A stretch of 64,000 nt of DNA from Fulvia fulva (GCF_020509005.1 NC_063020.1:1302001-1366000), one strand, 5' to 3'; positions 19,277 through 30,403 are shown, counted from the first letter of the stretch. The notes: generated from the letters alone by a model not told the origin. A program made the numbers and translations.

Positions 19277-21642
19277 CTACCGCAGCACGAACCCGTCCCA
19301 CGAGATCTCACCGACATGGCGCAATGCTTCGCGATAGATGAAGCCAAGACCGGCTCTTTCATGGACAACAGCCTGCTTGTCGTTTCCGCCGGTATGCAAC
19401 GTCACAGTGCGCCTCGTTGCCTCGATATACATGACGTTCAAGAACTTGAAGTAGTCAAGTCCTTCAGGGCCTTCCTCGATGTACTCACCCACGTCGTCCT
19501 CCGCTTCATACTCTCGGAAGATCTCGCCGGTCAGACCGCTGGCATGATACTGACTGAGGTCGCCATACGCTGTCACTGACAGGAGGAGCAGCTTCACGGT
19601 ACTCACGCTCGTGCTACCGGCCTCACTGGCTACGGAGATCGATCCGCACACTCGACCGAGCCGGTCAATTAAGGATAATGTCGCTTCTGAGTCCATGCGA
19701 GACGGGTTTCTGCGTGTCGTCGTCTGAACGCTAACGAAAGGTGCAGCGAAACAGAGAAGCCGACTATCTCGTGGCGAGCATGAAGTCTGCTTGTACGCAG
19801 CACCTGGGCGCGCAGGAATGAGTCGCATGGCCTCTGGATGAAGCCGTCGGCCGAATGGGTCGTCCGGAGATCTCGCATACACTGGTGCTTCGTTTTCACC
19901 CTCCCCATCTGACTCATTTTCACTGTCCACGGCTTTGGGATCATTAGCCGTATCGCGAATGGCTTGGCCGTGATCGAGGGCCTCAACGATCTCACGAGCT
20001 CGCCGAAAAAAGTCGCCCCATTTTGATGTGATCGCATCGCAGGTGCCTTCAACGCTTGAGACACGATACCAGTCAATCCATGTACCTTGAAGGAGCCACA
20101 TCTGGTCGTATCTGCTGTGAGTCGGCAGAGACATTTGGACTTCTCCTTGCCATCCCACCCAGGACCAGCTCGGGAATTCTGGCCTTCTTATGAGCGACCC
20201 TGTGCCAGCGAACAAGATTGCCCAGTCGAAGCATGATGCTGGCATAGCATAAAGGGACTCGTCAACGATCAGTGTAAGAGGTGCTGCGCGTATGAGGCCT
20301 TTGAAGGCGTTCAGGCCATCGAGCTGGTACGTCAAGGATCGTCTCGTGTACGAATGGACATGCTGCGTCCAACCTTGTAGGATGTACTGCGCCTGGTCAT
20401 CCTTACCAAGTGTGTTCGCCGAAGATTCTGGATATACGCCAGCCACCTCTGCGTGTACCTGCTCGGAGAAAACTCCCACGCTGCAGTTGAAATAGATTGA
20501 GCCATTGAGAAAGATCAGGCACCGTGGAGACAGGCAGGTTTCCTGGTACCTGCCACGGTTTTAGCTGGAATCCGTACCACTCTCCCTTGTTTGACTCACG
20601 TCCAAGCACGCTGACTGTGGTGACTGTCCAGCAGCTCGCGTTGGTAGTACGGAAGTATCCCAACTCGAAGATCGTCGTCCACAACCGCCAAGTGCTGTGA
20701 TCTTTCTGACCTGTCCGACCAGCCAGACAACCCGGAATTTGCTCCAGTGCCAGTACCGGCTACGATGGTTAGATCAGCACTGCTATAGATGGCATCCATA
20801 ACATCCATCAACGCTTGCTTCGTGCTATCATCATCTTGCACGATACACAGCGAATCAACCCACAAGTACCGATGTGAGAGAGCTTTGGTCACCTCCATAG
20901 CGTGCCGTATGGTCAGTGGCAGCTTCATATCCAGCCCACCAGAATTTCGGAACTGCGCTTCGTTCGATCTCAACGTGAGCACGTTGTTGCTGCTGCCCCA
21001 GACATAGCTCAAAGCAACATAGCGTCCAGCCCACGGCTTCACCATATCCGTCATATCCGTCACCAGCTCAGACATTGACAGATCGCGTAGGCACATATCC
21101 TCGACATCAATCACCGTCAACCACGCCAGATCTGTAGCCTCTATTTTCCTCGGAGTCAGGAAGGTCCTCTCGCAGCGCCAGGCATGTTGCGTCTTGCATC
21201 GGTCCATCCACTTCCGCATCAGATCCACATCAAGTTCCTCGCCAACGAGTCGACCACGCAGAAAGCCGTCAGTATCTGCATCATCGATAAGCTGAATACC
21301 ATAGTCCTGCCTCACGCCTTCGAAGCAGGGGTATAGGGCCGAGCCAAATTTGTCCTCGACACCCTCTGTCTCATCGTCAGGCTGCCAGTCGTAAGTGTTC
21401 TGTGCCCATTGTAGACTCCAAATGTCGCTGTCTTGGCCGGATGACAGAGCTTTTGAGTCGCTCTTATCGAGTGCATACCAGATAAGGTTGCAGAGTTCGC
21501 ACGCCGAACGCGACTCTCGCAGCGAGGCGAAGGTTCTGGTGCAGACGTCCACGTTACGGCGCTCTTCCGGGAGCCAGGGTGGAGAGGTGAAGTCGGAGCG
21601 TTGTAAGTTGAGGGAGGAACAGAAGTGGCAGAGGCGGGCCAT
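19277..21642 (-). CDS. HET-domain (heterokaryon incompatibility) protein
   Basis: Two exons, 21642-20600 and 20549-19277, with a 50-nt intron (donor GTGAGT, acceptor GGCAG), encode 771 aa. The N-terminus has paired Cys motifs (LCHFCSS, CELCNLI). The HET domain begins near residue 208 with YVALSYVWG, continues through RYLWVDSLCIVQDDD and ends past the intron with RAWTYQE-type sequence (residues 345-351) and CLIFLNGSIYFNC. The splice restores the conserved RAWTYQE. The C-terminal half includes FPSWSWVGWQGEV, common in HET proteins. HET proteins mediate non-self recognition and cell death on fusion of unlike hyphae; many family members have unknown roles. Such genes are often variable between strains. 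Confidence 0.92.
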
Positions 21643-22227
21643 TGCTTATACAACCAAGTCTCAACGTTCATCAGTCACGAAGGATACAGCTGGTCTCTTC
21701 GGGTCGAGAATTGGAACAAAATGCGATGCGGCTGAGGTGCATGAAGTTGCTGCGTAGAGTGGGGAGCTTGCAGCCACAGCTACATGTTATACCCTGGCGC
21801 CATTGACCACGACAGATTTGTGATTGCTCGGTACTCTGGTCTGTGTTCCAAACGCAGCGCATAGCCTTGCAACTTGACAGGAATGAGCTTCAGTGTTGAT
21901 GCAAAATGCGCAAAAGGCCCATAAGCACTGGCTCTGCACTGGACGATTCCGATCCTCGAAGAGTGCAGCAGGATTTGCTGCTCATTCACTTCTGTCGGCC
22001 AGGCTTGTGACCAGTGCACAACTGTCAAAACAGCGGAAGACCCGAGAAGGCGATGGCGTTCACCAGACATGGGACCAGCACGGACCAAAGTTATAAAATC
22101 AACGTCCTGCTGCACATTTCAGACGCGACCTTGAGAATACGCAACACCACCACCACCACCACCACCACCAACACGTCAAGCAGTGCCCTTCTTTACGCAG
22201 CTCTGTTCTGCTTTGTCAAGCCCGACA
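21643..22227. other. Divergent promoter region between HET and F-box genes
   Basis: About 585 bp separate the HET gene (minus) from the first tandem F-box gene (plus). It includes a (CAC)n microsatellite near the F-box side. No ORF is supported. Confidence 0.6.
22145..22170 (+). repeat. (CAC)n microsatellite, about 26 bp
   Basis: An uninterrupted CAC trinucleotide run lies 57 bp before the chosen start of the first F-box gene, probably in its 5' leader. Confidence 0.95.
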
Positions 22228-23200
22228 ATGGCGCCTATCGAGGACAATGCCGGTGCTGCCGAGTCTTCAGCTGTGCAACCGCCGAGCTTGCTCGAGCGCC
22301 TCGTACGCCTGCCCGAGGAACTACAAGCTGGCATATTCGCACAGCTGAGCTACCAAGATGCGCTGCGTCTGTCGCAGGTCAATCGGTACTTCCATCTCAA
22401 GGTTGAGCCCGAGAAGTGCCCCGAGTGGGAGAAAGCCCAGTTCGTGTAAGTAACACATACGTTCGTGCTGAGTTATGCTCATGCATCATAGGTTCAAGGC
22501 TCAATTCTGGGAGAAGCACAACATGTGCGTTGCCGAGAGAATGAAGGGACCATGGGGACGGGGTGTAGTTATGCGCCTGACCGAGAACAACTATGCCTGC
22601 TACCGCTGCTACCGAGTCCGTCCTCGCACCAAGTTCTCGCTGCAAATGACGAAGAATTTCTGTGCAAAGGAGACCGAGAAGACTTTTTTGTCGCTCATAT
22701 ATCGGTACTGCATCGACTGTGGTCTTGCTGATGGGAAGTATCGACCAGGCATGACGCTCTCCGTCACGACTGACGAGATCCGAGACTGTCGCGGCAACAG
22801 AGACGGCGCGAAGCCAATCATCACGTGCAAGAAACTGCCACTGATCGTCTGCCGAGTCTGCGAGGAGATCAGCCCCTATGAGATTCTCCTCCACGCTCGA
22901 CGCTGCCGTGAGTGCCTGAACGGTACTGCGAGGTGGATGGCCAATTGCAGGCACGAGGATGTGAAGCGAGGGCTTGCGAAGGTGAAGTGTCTGAACTGCG
23001 AGGCAATACAGTTGGTTCTCGATCCAGGACTTGCGTGTAAGCATCAGTGCTTCGAGCATGCGCGGATGTGTCGTAAGGACTGGAAGGACCAGCAGCGCCA
23101 CCAGAAGCAGATGAGCAAGCGCGAGCGGAAGGCTTTCGGGCCAGGTGAGGAGCTTCTGGAGGACGATGGAGAGGGTTTGGCAGATGTAGCTTGGCTGTAG
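22228..23200 (+). CDS. F-box protein with Cys-rich region, tandem copy 1
   Basis: Two exons, 22228-22445 and 22492-23200, with a 46-nt intron (GTAAGT...ATAG), give 308 aa. The F-box is LVRLPEELQAGIFAQLSYQD plus LRLSQVNRYF, residues about 22-55. Downstream, paired cysteines CYRC, CIDC, CRVC, CREC and CLNC suggest zinc binding. The C-terminus is highly charged and ends acidic. The ATG at 22228 was chosen over one 15 codons upstream because the product then aligns with its neighbour. The next gene has the same exon layout, intron phase and Cys pairs, so the two are tandem duplicates. F-box proteins usually bring substrates to an SCF ubiquitin ligase; the substrate is unknown. Confidence 0.88.
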
Positions 23201-23425
23201 GAGGTTGAGGAGATGGTGCGCGAGGCAAGGGCGAGAAGTCGAGATCGCCAGCATGTGAAAGCTGCGACTCGCACGCGGGGACTGCACGGGCCTGGGCCTA
23301 GGATGAACTCCGCGTGCCCACTAGTGGGTAATAATCGAAGACAATATTTCGGCGCATCGAAATTCAACCCTGCCATCTTTGGCGACCTCGCAGCTTCACT
23401 TGCACCCTCTCGACCACACACAGAC

Positions 23426-24368
23426 ATGCTGCCATCAGGACGTGCACGTCGTGCGTCTGAGCCTCCACCAGCAGCGAAACCCCTTGATCCGCCGCCCGTT
23501 ACTTTCTTCCAGCGATTGCAGCGTCTGCCTGGAGAACTGCAGCTCTGCATCTTCGATCACCTTGGATACCAGGATGCCATCCGCTTGTCACAGGTCGACC
23601 GGTGGTTTCAGCACCGAGTCAAGCCGCAGACATGGCCGCATAGGGAGAAGGCAGATTTTGTGTGGGTAATGACTCTATCTTGCAGGAAGAAGTACCAGCT
23701 AACACAGGTACTGTAGATACAAGGCCCAATTCTGGACAAAGCATAACCTCTGCGCTGGCCCACTCGGCAGCTTCGAGACATACCCAATCCATATGATCTC
23801 AAAGGCCACAGACGGCTTCGCATGCTATCGCTGCTTCCGTGTGCGTCCGCGCTCAAAATTTACAAAGAGCAAATCAACAAGACACTACGCCCGAGACGTC
23901 GATCGACACATCAGACACTGCATTGACTGCGGCATTGCGGATGGCAAGTATCGCTCGGGTACAATCTTCTCCGTCGTACCAAAGTACCACAGCCGTGGGA
24001 GGCGCATGGAAGATCACATGATGATCTGTCCGGCCTGCCACAGTCCCGGTAGAATGTCAAGATTCACTAGCTGTTTGACTTGCTGCGCGCAGATGGATGA
24101 GCTGGACTGGGACCCGGATGAGCTTGAGCTGGTGAGGCAAGGATTCAGATGGGTACCGTGTGGGATGTGTTGTGTATCGCAGCTTGTGATGAATCCGGAC
24201 TTGTGTGAAAGCTGTGTTGGAGCTACGCGCAAGCTACGTAAGGATGCGAAGGACGAGGAGGTGCGCCAGAGATTTGCAGTGAAGATTGAGCGTAAGGGGC
24301 CAGGTCGAAGGAGAGATCTTGCGGAGGATGAAGAGGTCGGTCTGGCAGACGCTTTATGGTTGCAGTAG
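23426..24368 (+). CDS. F-box protein with Cys-rich region, tandem copy 2
   Basis: Two exons, 23426-23661 and 23717-24368, with a 55-nt intron (GTGGGT...TGTAG), give 295 aa. The F-box reads LQRLPGELQLCIFDHLGYQD then IRLSQVDRWF. Shared landmarks with copy 1 are AQFWxKHNxC at the exon 2 start, CYRCxRVRPRxKF, CIDCGxADGKYRxG and an acidic GLADxxWL end. In between, the copies have drifted, and copy 2 has CPAC, CLTCC and CGMCC. The start lies 225 bp after the stop of copy 1, on the same strand. Divergence is considerable, so the duplication is not recent. The function is inferred only as a possible SCF adaptor. Confidence 0.87.
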
Positions 24369-24780
24369 AGTCAGCGTGCTTGCTGGTGCGAAGGATTCTG
24401 ATGAGGGAGATGGGCAGTGCTGTGATATTTATATTCATGGCCGACCTTTTCCCCATACGACACTCGCCTCGACTTGCTATAGCTAGCAGCGGTGTTTGAT
24501 GTAATGACTATCTTCCTTAAGCCCAAAAACAAGAGGCTCCTGTGGCTTTGCGAGGCGATCCATTTTCAGCCCCCTCGCCCATCTCACAGAGACATCGACA
24601 GCGCATATGTCTACGCTTCTGATTCTCGAAAAGGCGTCATTCTGACACGTCTAATGCCGACTTCACTTGTGACTGTAATTTGCACATGCAAAATCACCGA
24701 CGTTCAACAAGCTACATAATTTCCAATCCTCCACGGCTGCTTCAGACCACTTTTGCACTACATCAAGCAGAACCACAATC
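24369..24780. other. Intergenic between F-box copy 2 and a small ORF
   Basis: About 410 bp of normal composition. Nothing recognisable beyond the expected terminator and promoter. Confidence 0.5.
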
Positions 24781-24942
24781 ATGACCGACCTCACCACCAA
24801 CATCACCGCAGTCACCGCCCAAGTCCTCAAAGGCGCAAAAGCCAAGCTCCGCAAGGCCTTTCCATGTCTCACCGAAGATGCCCTGCAGAACGCCATTCAA
24901 GCGACCTCTCTTGAACTTCAGCGCAAACTCGCAGAGCAGTGA
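24781..24942 (+). CDS. Possible small protein, 53 aa
   Basis: A short ORF opens with a reasonable start context (ATCATGACC). It encodes mostly helical sequence, including AKAKLRKAFPCLTEDALQNA, which loosely resembles a CUE/UBA-type ubiquitin-binding helix pair (FP then an L-x-x-A pattern). It lies 56 bp before the next 2EXR-like ORF on the same strand and could instead be an upstream ORF or an unrecognised first exon. No homologue is recognised. The codon pattern and the clean stop are the main support. Confidence 0.4.
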   Translation: MTDLTTNITAVTAQVLKGAKAKLRKAFPCLTEDALQNAIQATSLELQRKLAEQ

Positions 24943-24998
24943 ACCTCACCTCACTTCACACAATGACATCGAGCTGACCCCTTTCCAGGATCCCAGCC

Positions 24999-25541
24999 AT
25001 GACCGCCTCCCACACCAGAGCCCACCTCAACATGCTCCCCGCCGAGCTCCGTATCCGCATCTACGAATACGTCCTTGCTCGCGATGACGACAAGCCCTTC
25101 AGAACAAACCCTAACACCTACCGTAAAGCACGGGCTCAAAGCGTCGTCACCATCACTCAGCGAACAGCCATGCCCGCGCTCCTCCGCCTCGATCGTCAGA
25201 TCCGCTCCGAAGCCCTGCCAATCTTCTACAGCCAGACGACATTCGTGATTGTGGCAACGCCAACGACGAGAGATCAGCGCTATTTTGGCGAGTGGCTGAA
25301 GCTGGTCGGAGATCGTGATGCTGCGATGATTAGAAGGCTCGTTGTGTGGTACGAATCGAGACATCGGCTGAACCCTCTGGAGCGGAAGGTAAGAAGGGAC
25401 GCCAAGGATGTAAGCAGGAAGCCGCGCAAGCAGGATGCTATTGAGGACGTGGGACTGGGAGGTTGTGTTGTGCCGTATGGTTCAATCAGGGTGGCTTATG
25501 GAGCTTCGAAGCTGAGTGGGTGTAAGTATATTAACGATTAG
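24999..25541 (+). CDS. 2EXR/F-box-like protein, 180 aa
   Basis: The ORF begins with a short leader followed by LPAELRIRIYEYVLARDDD at residues 13-31. It continues with MPALLRLDRQIRSEALPIFY, the two signature blocks of fungal 2EXR-type proteins. The remainder is basic. It shares the LARDxDxPF block with the two genes at 30404-31904, so it belongs to the same local family. It is shorter than the 244-aa relative and ends just after a GTAAGTAT donor-like sequence (25522), so a further exon may exist. The molecular role of the family is not established. Confidence 0.7.
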   Translation: MTASHTRAHLNMLPAELRIRIYEYVLARDDDKPFRTNPNTYRKARAQSVVTITQRTAMPALLRLDRQIRSEALPIFYSQTTFVIVATPTTRDQRYFGEWLKLVGDRDAAMIRRLVVWYESRHRLNPLERKVRRDAKDVSRKPRKQDAIEDVGLGGCVVPYGSIRVAYGASKLSGCKYIND

Positions 25542-25727
25542 AGGAGAAGCGAGTGGAGGCTGGAATGATGTTGCGAGTGAGCGGGTTCCGTGGGTTCGAA
25601 TCATGACACCCATGCGACTTATTCGCCGATAAATCGTTACTGGGATCAGTAGGAGTCTGTTATGGCTGCGTTCGGTGGCAATATATCAGCATGTCCTTCT
25701 ATATCCCTCATCTATGATCTCAAACCT

Positions 25728-27767
25728 CTAAGCCGCTATCTGAGCCGTCCGCAACGGCACATCATTCAGCTCATCAGCATCTACCGCGGTCTTCTCCGAA
25801 GCCAGATCTTTCCCATCGCCGAGCTTGTTATTCGGCATGACGAACGCCAACAGGAACACGACTGGGAAGCACATCACAAGTGCCACCCAGGTCATGTATC
25901 CTATCACGTCCGAATACTAAGAGATCTGTCAGCAACCCGTTTGCACACAGCCGGGGATAAACTCACCGCAGCATTAACAGCAACCCTCTGCACACTGCCC
26001 CACTCGGGAAGCGTGCCCGTAATGGAGTCATAGACGCTCTCAATCACATCCTCACCCACCCCACTCCCCAGCCTGAACCGCAGCCGGTCCTTAAATGAGC
26101 TGGTATATATCCCCCCAGCAATCGCACTCCCAATCCCCCCTCCCAAATGAAGACTCATGGCAATCATCGCCGTAATCCTCGCAACATCCGCATGCGGCAC
26201 CACAATCTGACTCGCCACAATCATCGTCGTCTCAATAATCCCGCTACCCGCACCCTGAATAATCTGCCCGATGAAGAGCTCGAAGAGCGTACTGTTGTTG
26301 GTGCGGAGACGGGTCATGAGGCCGTATCCGATTAGGCGAACGATCGAGCCGAAGACGGCCAGCCATTTGTAGGCGCGCATTCGGTGCATCAGGGCGAGGC
26401 CGAGGATTACTTGGCCGACGCCGGAGGCGTGTTTGAGGTAGGTTGCGTCTCGGGGCGAGAGGTCGTGTGCTGCGACGGACCAGGGGAAGAGGTAGGTGTG
26501 GGTCACGGTGTAGCCGATGGCATCGAGGATTGCTACGGAGAGGGTCGCGGCGATGGCGGGGAGTTTGAAGTAGCTGCCAGGCACTGCTGGATGGCGAGCA
26601 ATGCGACGTTCGTACTGCCATCCGCAGAGAAGGAGGGTGATACCGAGGACGAAAAGGGCAGGGACCCAGCCCGTTTTCCAGTGGCCGCTGCTCTTGGATG
26701 AGAGGGTTATGGGAACCAGGACCATGGCGAGGCCGAGGGTCAGGAGTACTAGGCCGCCTAGATCGACCTGCAACGCGAAGTCGCGGAAGCTGATCTTCTT
26801 TTTAACCACTGCTCCGGCTTTTCTGGCCTCCCGTTGTCTGCGGAATAAAGTCATGACCAGGAAGCAAGCGCCTGCTGGGTAGAAGATCGCGAGGAGAGCG
26901 TAGCCCCATCTCCATCCGATGCCGTTGACGACTTTATCGACTAGAATACCAGAGACTGCTGGCGTGAGCAGACTGGGCAGAAAGAACGCATTAGCCGCCA
27001 ATCCTCGATTCCGCATCGAAGTAAAGTCGGCGATCAAGACGAAAGTGAGAACATGAGTTCCCGCCGCTCCTGCTGTATAGACGGCGGCGCCAAGAGCGAA
27101 CGTGTTGAAGGATCCTGCGAAAGTCTCGACAATGTACGCCACCACGTAGAGGCTGACGGCGAATGCGTAAGTTTCTGCTCGGCCTAGGACATCGGATGCT
27201 TTGGCGAACGGGAGCTTGAGCACGACGGAAATGACCGAGCTGGCTACGTCTAGTGTGCCTTCTTCGGAGAGTTTGTTCAGACCGGACAGGGCGTATGTGC
27301 TGAATGAGCCAGCCATTGAGCCTTCTAGGCCGCTGGAAGGTGGTTGTTAGTTACTGCGATTTTGGAATATTTTCGGAATATGCCTACCCGACCACGATCA
27401 TGATGACCAGCCTGTACGCGGATTGTCAACACTGGCTTCATTTGAATGAGTAGTCCTCTTACCCAATGATGAAATGCCTTCTCGTCGTGGAGGACCATGC
27501 TGTCGCATCAAGATGTGACTTCTCAGCACCTGCCATCTCCTGAAGTTCCAGGTCGTCGTCATCTTCGGAGAACGTTTTCGACTTTCGATCCCGTAGTTCA
27601 GTATCGTTGTCAGCTATCACGTCAATGCCACTCAGTCCGAAAGAGTCCGAAGGTCCCAAAGCCACATCTTGGGATCCGCTGGTGGATGTTAGCCTGGACC
27701 GGGTCGTGCTGGTGGGCCGTACTTACGCAGTATGTAGTAATTGATACTTTGTCCCCGATGGTAACAT
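25728..27767 (-). CDS. Siderophore-iron transporter-like MFS permease (SIT family)
   Basis: Five exons are proposed: 27767-27727, 27678-27463, 27411-27388 (24 nt), 27332-25967 and 25916-25728. All have GT-AG introns of 48-55 nt, and the product is 611 aa. The N-terminus is hydrophilic and acidic (SEDDDDLELQE), followed by about 14 hydrophobic segments. SIT hallmarks include the junction IVVGGLEGSMAGSFSTYALS, the loop FTSMRNRGLAANAF, the pore region QIIQGAGSGI and the final MTWVALVMCFPVVFLLAFVM, recovered only after splicing out the last intron. SIT/ARN permeases import ferric siderophores with protons across the plasma membrane. The first exon and start are the least certain. The gene is divergent from an acyl-CoA ligase gene. 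Confidence 0.85.
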
Positions 27768-28728
27768 CTTGCGCCGTGTACTCCAGATATGAAGTGCTTC
27801 CAAACGCCTGACCAACAGACGAGGTTCCTCCCAATCCGGGTTTCAGATGCCAGACCCGCTCAATATCGTGTCGCGGTAGGTCATGAGATTCGCGTGGCTT
27901 GTGTATGGTGGCAGAGATTCTGACGACCTTCTCAGACGGTAGGCAGCGAGCATGTGTTGTTGGTATTTACGAATACGGCCGGGTGAGATGTGGCATTGCT
28001 GGCAGTTGGTGAGACCACCATTCCCCTGCCTCTTGTCCGTGTGTGCCGAGAGTCAAGGTAGCTTGCAGGGAGAGAGACAAAGAAAGCATACTTTTTCAGT
28101 CTCAGTGTCGGCATCGTCCAAGTTCTTTGACACCAACACTATCCACGGGAGACTTCAGCCTTGTTGATAGGGGTTTGCTTCAAGAGGATGATCATGTTGT
28201 GTCGTTGTGGCGTGAATGCCATGATGGGGAAGGCTGACGCGTGGATCGCATGAGCCTTGAGACATGTCATCGGCATTCCATCAACACAGCCTCGCTTGTT
28301 GCACGTCTGCGGTCGCAAGGGAAGAGATAGCACAACAGGCACATGTAGGAGTGATGTCTGTCGACAAGGTGGGGCTTGATGGAAGCAGGTTTGCCTTTCG
28401 CCCATCTTGCCCCACGTCCAGCTCCTCCTTGGTGAGCGATGCAGCGCGACATCCGAGGGCGGAAGCAGGACGATGCATTGACACGGCGCCAGCGAGTAGT
28501 AACTTATACGATCAGGTAGGTCTCGTTCTCTTTCACCGTCTGCATCTCTGTTTCACATCTGTTTCACATCTGTTTCACATCTGTTTCACATCTGTTTCTC
28601 ACCTGTTTCACATCTGTTCCACAGACGCGTGTCAACCAGGATGCCCAAGTTCCCCAGTCTACAGCAGGACATCCTCCGTCAGTACAGACCCGGCGTGACT
28701 ACGTGCTACAGCAGCTGATCGCAATCCA
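27768..28728. other. Divergent promoter region between SIT transporter and acyl-CoA ligase
   Basis: About 960 bp, including an 11-bp tandem repeat at 28548-28620. The missing 5' end of the ligase gene should lie here. No separate gene is supported. Confidence 0.55.
28548..28620 (+). repeat. 11-bp tandem repeat, about 6.6 units
   Basis: CTGTTTCACAT repeats at 28548-28613 with one variant unit (CTGTTTCTCAC, 28592-28602) and a partial unit to 28620. The period of 11 bp is close to one helical turn. It lies about 110 bp upstream of the first conserved ligase codons, in the 5' region or first intron. Confidence 0.92.
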
Positions 28729-30399
28729 GTGCCACGCGACATCACCACATGGCAATGGCTGTTCGAAAGCCCGACCTGCTCACCCCTCCGACGATACCCC
28801 GAGAAAGAGCTGGGCGGCTTCACAGATGTCGTGGCCAAGGAAACGTTGAACTGGAAGCAAGTCAAAGAGAACGCCACATACCTGTCGGCCGCACTGGTCA
28901 AGAAGTACGGCCTCAAAGAGACGGAGACAGTAGCGCTCTTTAGCGCCAATACAGTATGGTACCCAGTCGCCATGCACGCGACACTGCGTGTTGGTGGCAG
29001 AGTCTCCGGAGCCAGTCTAGCATACAATGAGGAAGAGATGACCTATGCGCTCCAGAAAGCAGATGCCAAGTTCTTGATGACACACCCGCACAGTATGGAT
29101 GTCGCCATCAACTCCGCAAAAGCCGTTGGCCTGCCACAGGAGAACATCTTCCTCCTGGAAGGCGAGCTCAAGGGCTTCAAGAACATCAAGACTCTTATTG
29201 AGGAAGGCAAGCAACTCGGCGAGCAAGTCCCAGTTTGCTCCATTCCAAAGGGCAAGACGAACTTCGACATTTGCGGCTTTCTATCGTTCTCGTCGGGAAC
29301 TACTGGTCTACCCAAGGCTGTCATGATCGCCCACCAAAATGTCATCGCTCAATGCCTCCAGATCATGCCAATCACGCCCTCCGATCACAAACGCATCCTG
29401 GCCCTCCTCCCCTCCTTCCACATCACTGGCCTTGTCCACGTCCTCCACCTCCCTCTCCTCATCAACGCATCCGTCTACTGCCTCCCTCAATCCACCATGA
29501 AACTCATGCTCGACGCAATCGTTGAGTACAAGATCCCCGAACTCCTCCTAGTCCCTCCACTCATCATTCGATTGGTCCGAGATCCATTGGTAGAGCAATA
29601 CGACCTCTCCTTTGTCAGGCGCTTCTCCTCCGGCGCAGCACCCATGTCCGATGAAATCATCCAGCTCCTGCAGAAGAAGTTCCCAAACACAGGCTTCAAG
29701 CAAGGTTACGGCATGACGGAATCCTGTTCCTGCATCGCAACACACCCTCCCTGGCTCTACGACTTCTCCTACGCCAAGACCGTCGGCACCGTCTGCGCCA
29801 GCACCACCGTCAAGATCATCAAGGAAGACGGCAACGAAGCGGAGATCGGCGAGCCTGGGGAGATCTGTGCCAAAGGACCACAGATCGTGATGGGATACCT
29901 CAACAATCCCGAAGCAACCAAGGAGACCTTCGACGAGGAAGGATACCTCCACACCGGCGACCAAGGCAGCATCGACTCCCACGGCATCATCACCATCCTC
30001 GACCGCATCAAAGAACTCATCAAAGTCCGTGGCATCGGCGTCGCGCCCGCTGAACTCGAAGATTTGTTGTTGGGCCACGAGGAAGTCGAAGACGTCGCCG
30101 TCATGGCAATCCAAGACGACTACTCGGGTGAAGTCCCCAAGGCGTACATTGTCCCCAAACCAGGGCAAGAGCCTGGGCAGGCGCTGGGGAGGGAGTTGTT
30201 GGCGTTTGTGAAGAGTAAGAAGGTGAGGTATAAGGCTGTTAAGGAGGTGGAGTTTATTAAGGAGATTCCGAAATCAGGGTCGGGAAAGATATTGCGGAGG
30301 ATGTTGAGGGATCAGCATAGGAAGGGGGCGCAGGGGGTTGTGGTTAGGGAGGAGAGTATGGGGTGGTGGGGAAGAGGAGTGGGTTGGTTAGACGTGTAG
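28729..30399 (+). CDS. 4-coumarate-CoA ligase-like acyl-CoA synthetase (5' end incomplete)
   Basis: An open frame of about 556 codons carries the ANL-superfamily motifs: SFSSGTTGLPKAV (residues 187-199, AMP/P-loop), QGYGMTES (325-332), YLHTGD (406-411) and the catalytic Lys in GSGKILRR (520). It activates a carboxylic acid as acyl-AMP and transfers it to CoA; the substrate is not predictable. The frame has no ATG. It begins VPRDITTWQWLFES and runs back to a stop at 28696, so a short first exon must lie upstream. A GTAGGT donor at 28516 and CAG acceptors near 28712-28715 are candidates. No peroxisomal SKL-type end is present (ends WLDV). Its stop is 4 bp from the stop of the convergent next gene. 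Confidence 0.87.
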   Translation: MPRDITTWQWLFESPTCSPLRRYPEKELGGFTDVVAKETLNWKQVKENATYLSAALVKKYGLKETETVALFSANTVWYPVAMHATLRVGGRVSGASLAYNEEEMTYALQKADAKFLMTHPHSMDVAINSAKAVGLPQENIFLLEGELKGFKNIKTLIEEGKQLGEQVPVCSIPKGKTNFDICGFLSFSSGTTGLPKAVMIAHQNVIAQCLQIMPITPSDHKRILALLPSFHITGLVHVLHLPLLINASVYCLPQSTMKLMLDAIVEYKIPELLLVPPLIIRLVRDPLVEQYDLSFVRRFSSGAAPMSDEIIQLLQKKFPNTGFKQGYGMTESCSCIATHPPWLYDFSYAKTVGTVCASTTVKIIKEDGNEAEIGEPGEICAKGPQIVMGYLNNPEATKETFDEEGYLHTGDQGSIDSHGIITILDRIKELIKVRGIGVAPAELEDLLLGHEEVEDVAVMAIQDDYSGEVPKAYIVPKPGQEPGQALGRELLAFVKSKKVRYKAVKEVEFIKEIPKSGSGKILRRMLRDQHRKGAQGVVVREESMGWWGRGVGWLDV

Positions 30400-30403
30400 A
30401 TGC

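Noticed and set aside
25517..25612. tRNA-like arrangement: TGGGTGT and ACACCCA flanking a GGTTCGAATC motif
   Set aside because: With standard numbering the T stem has two mismatches and two G-U pairs, no A-box or D arm fits, and the 5' arm lies inside an ORF. Treated as chance.
29548..30168. 206-codon minus-strand ORF inside the acyl-CoA ligase
   Set aside because: Acid-rich antisense shadow of a strongly conserved coding strand.
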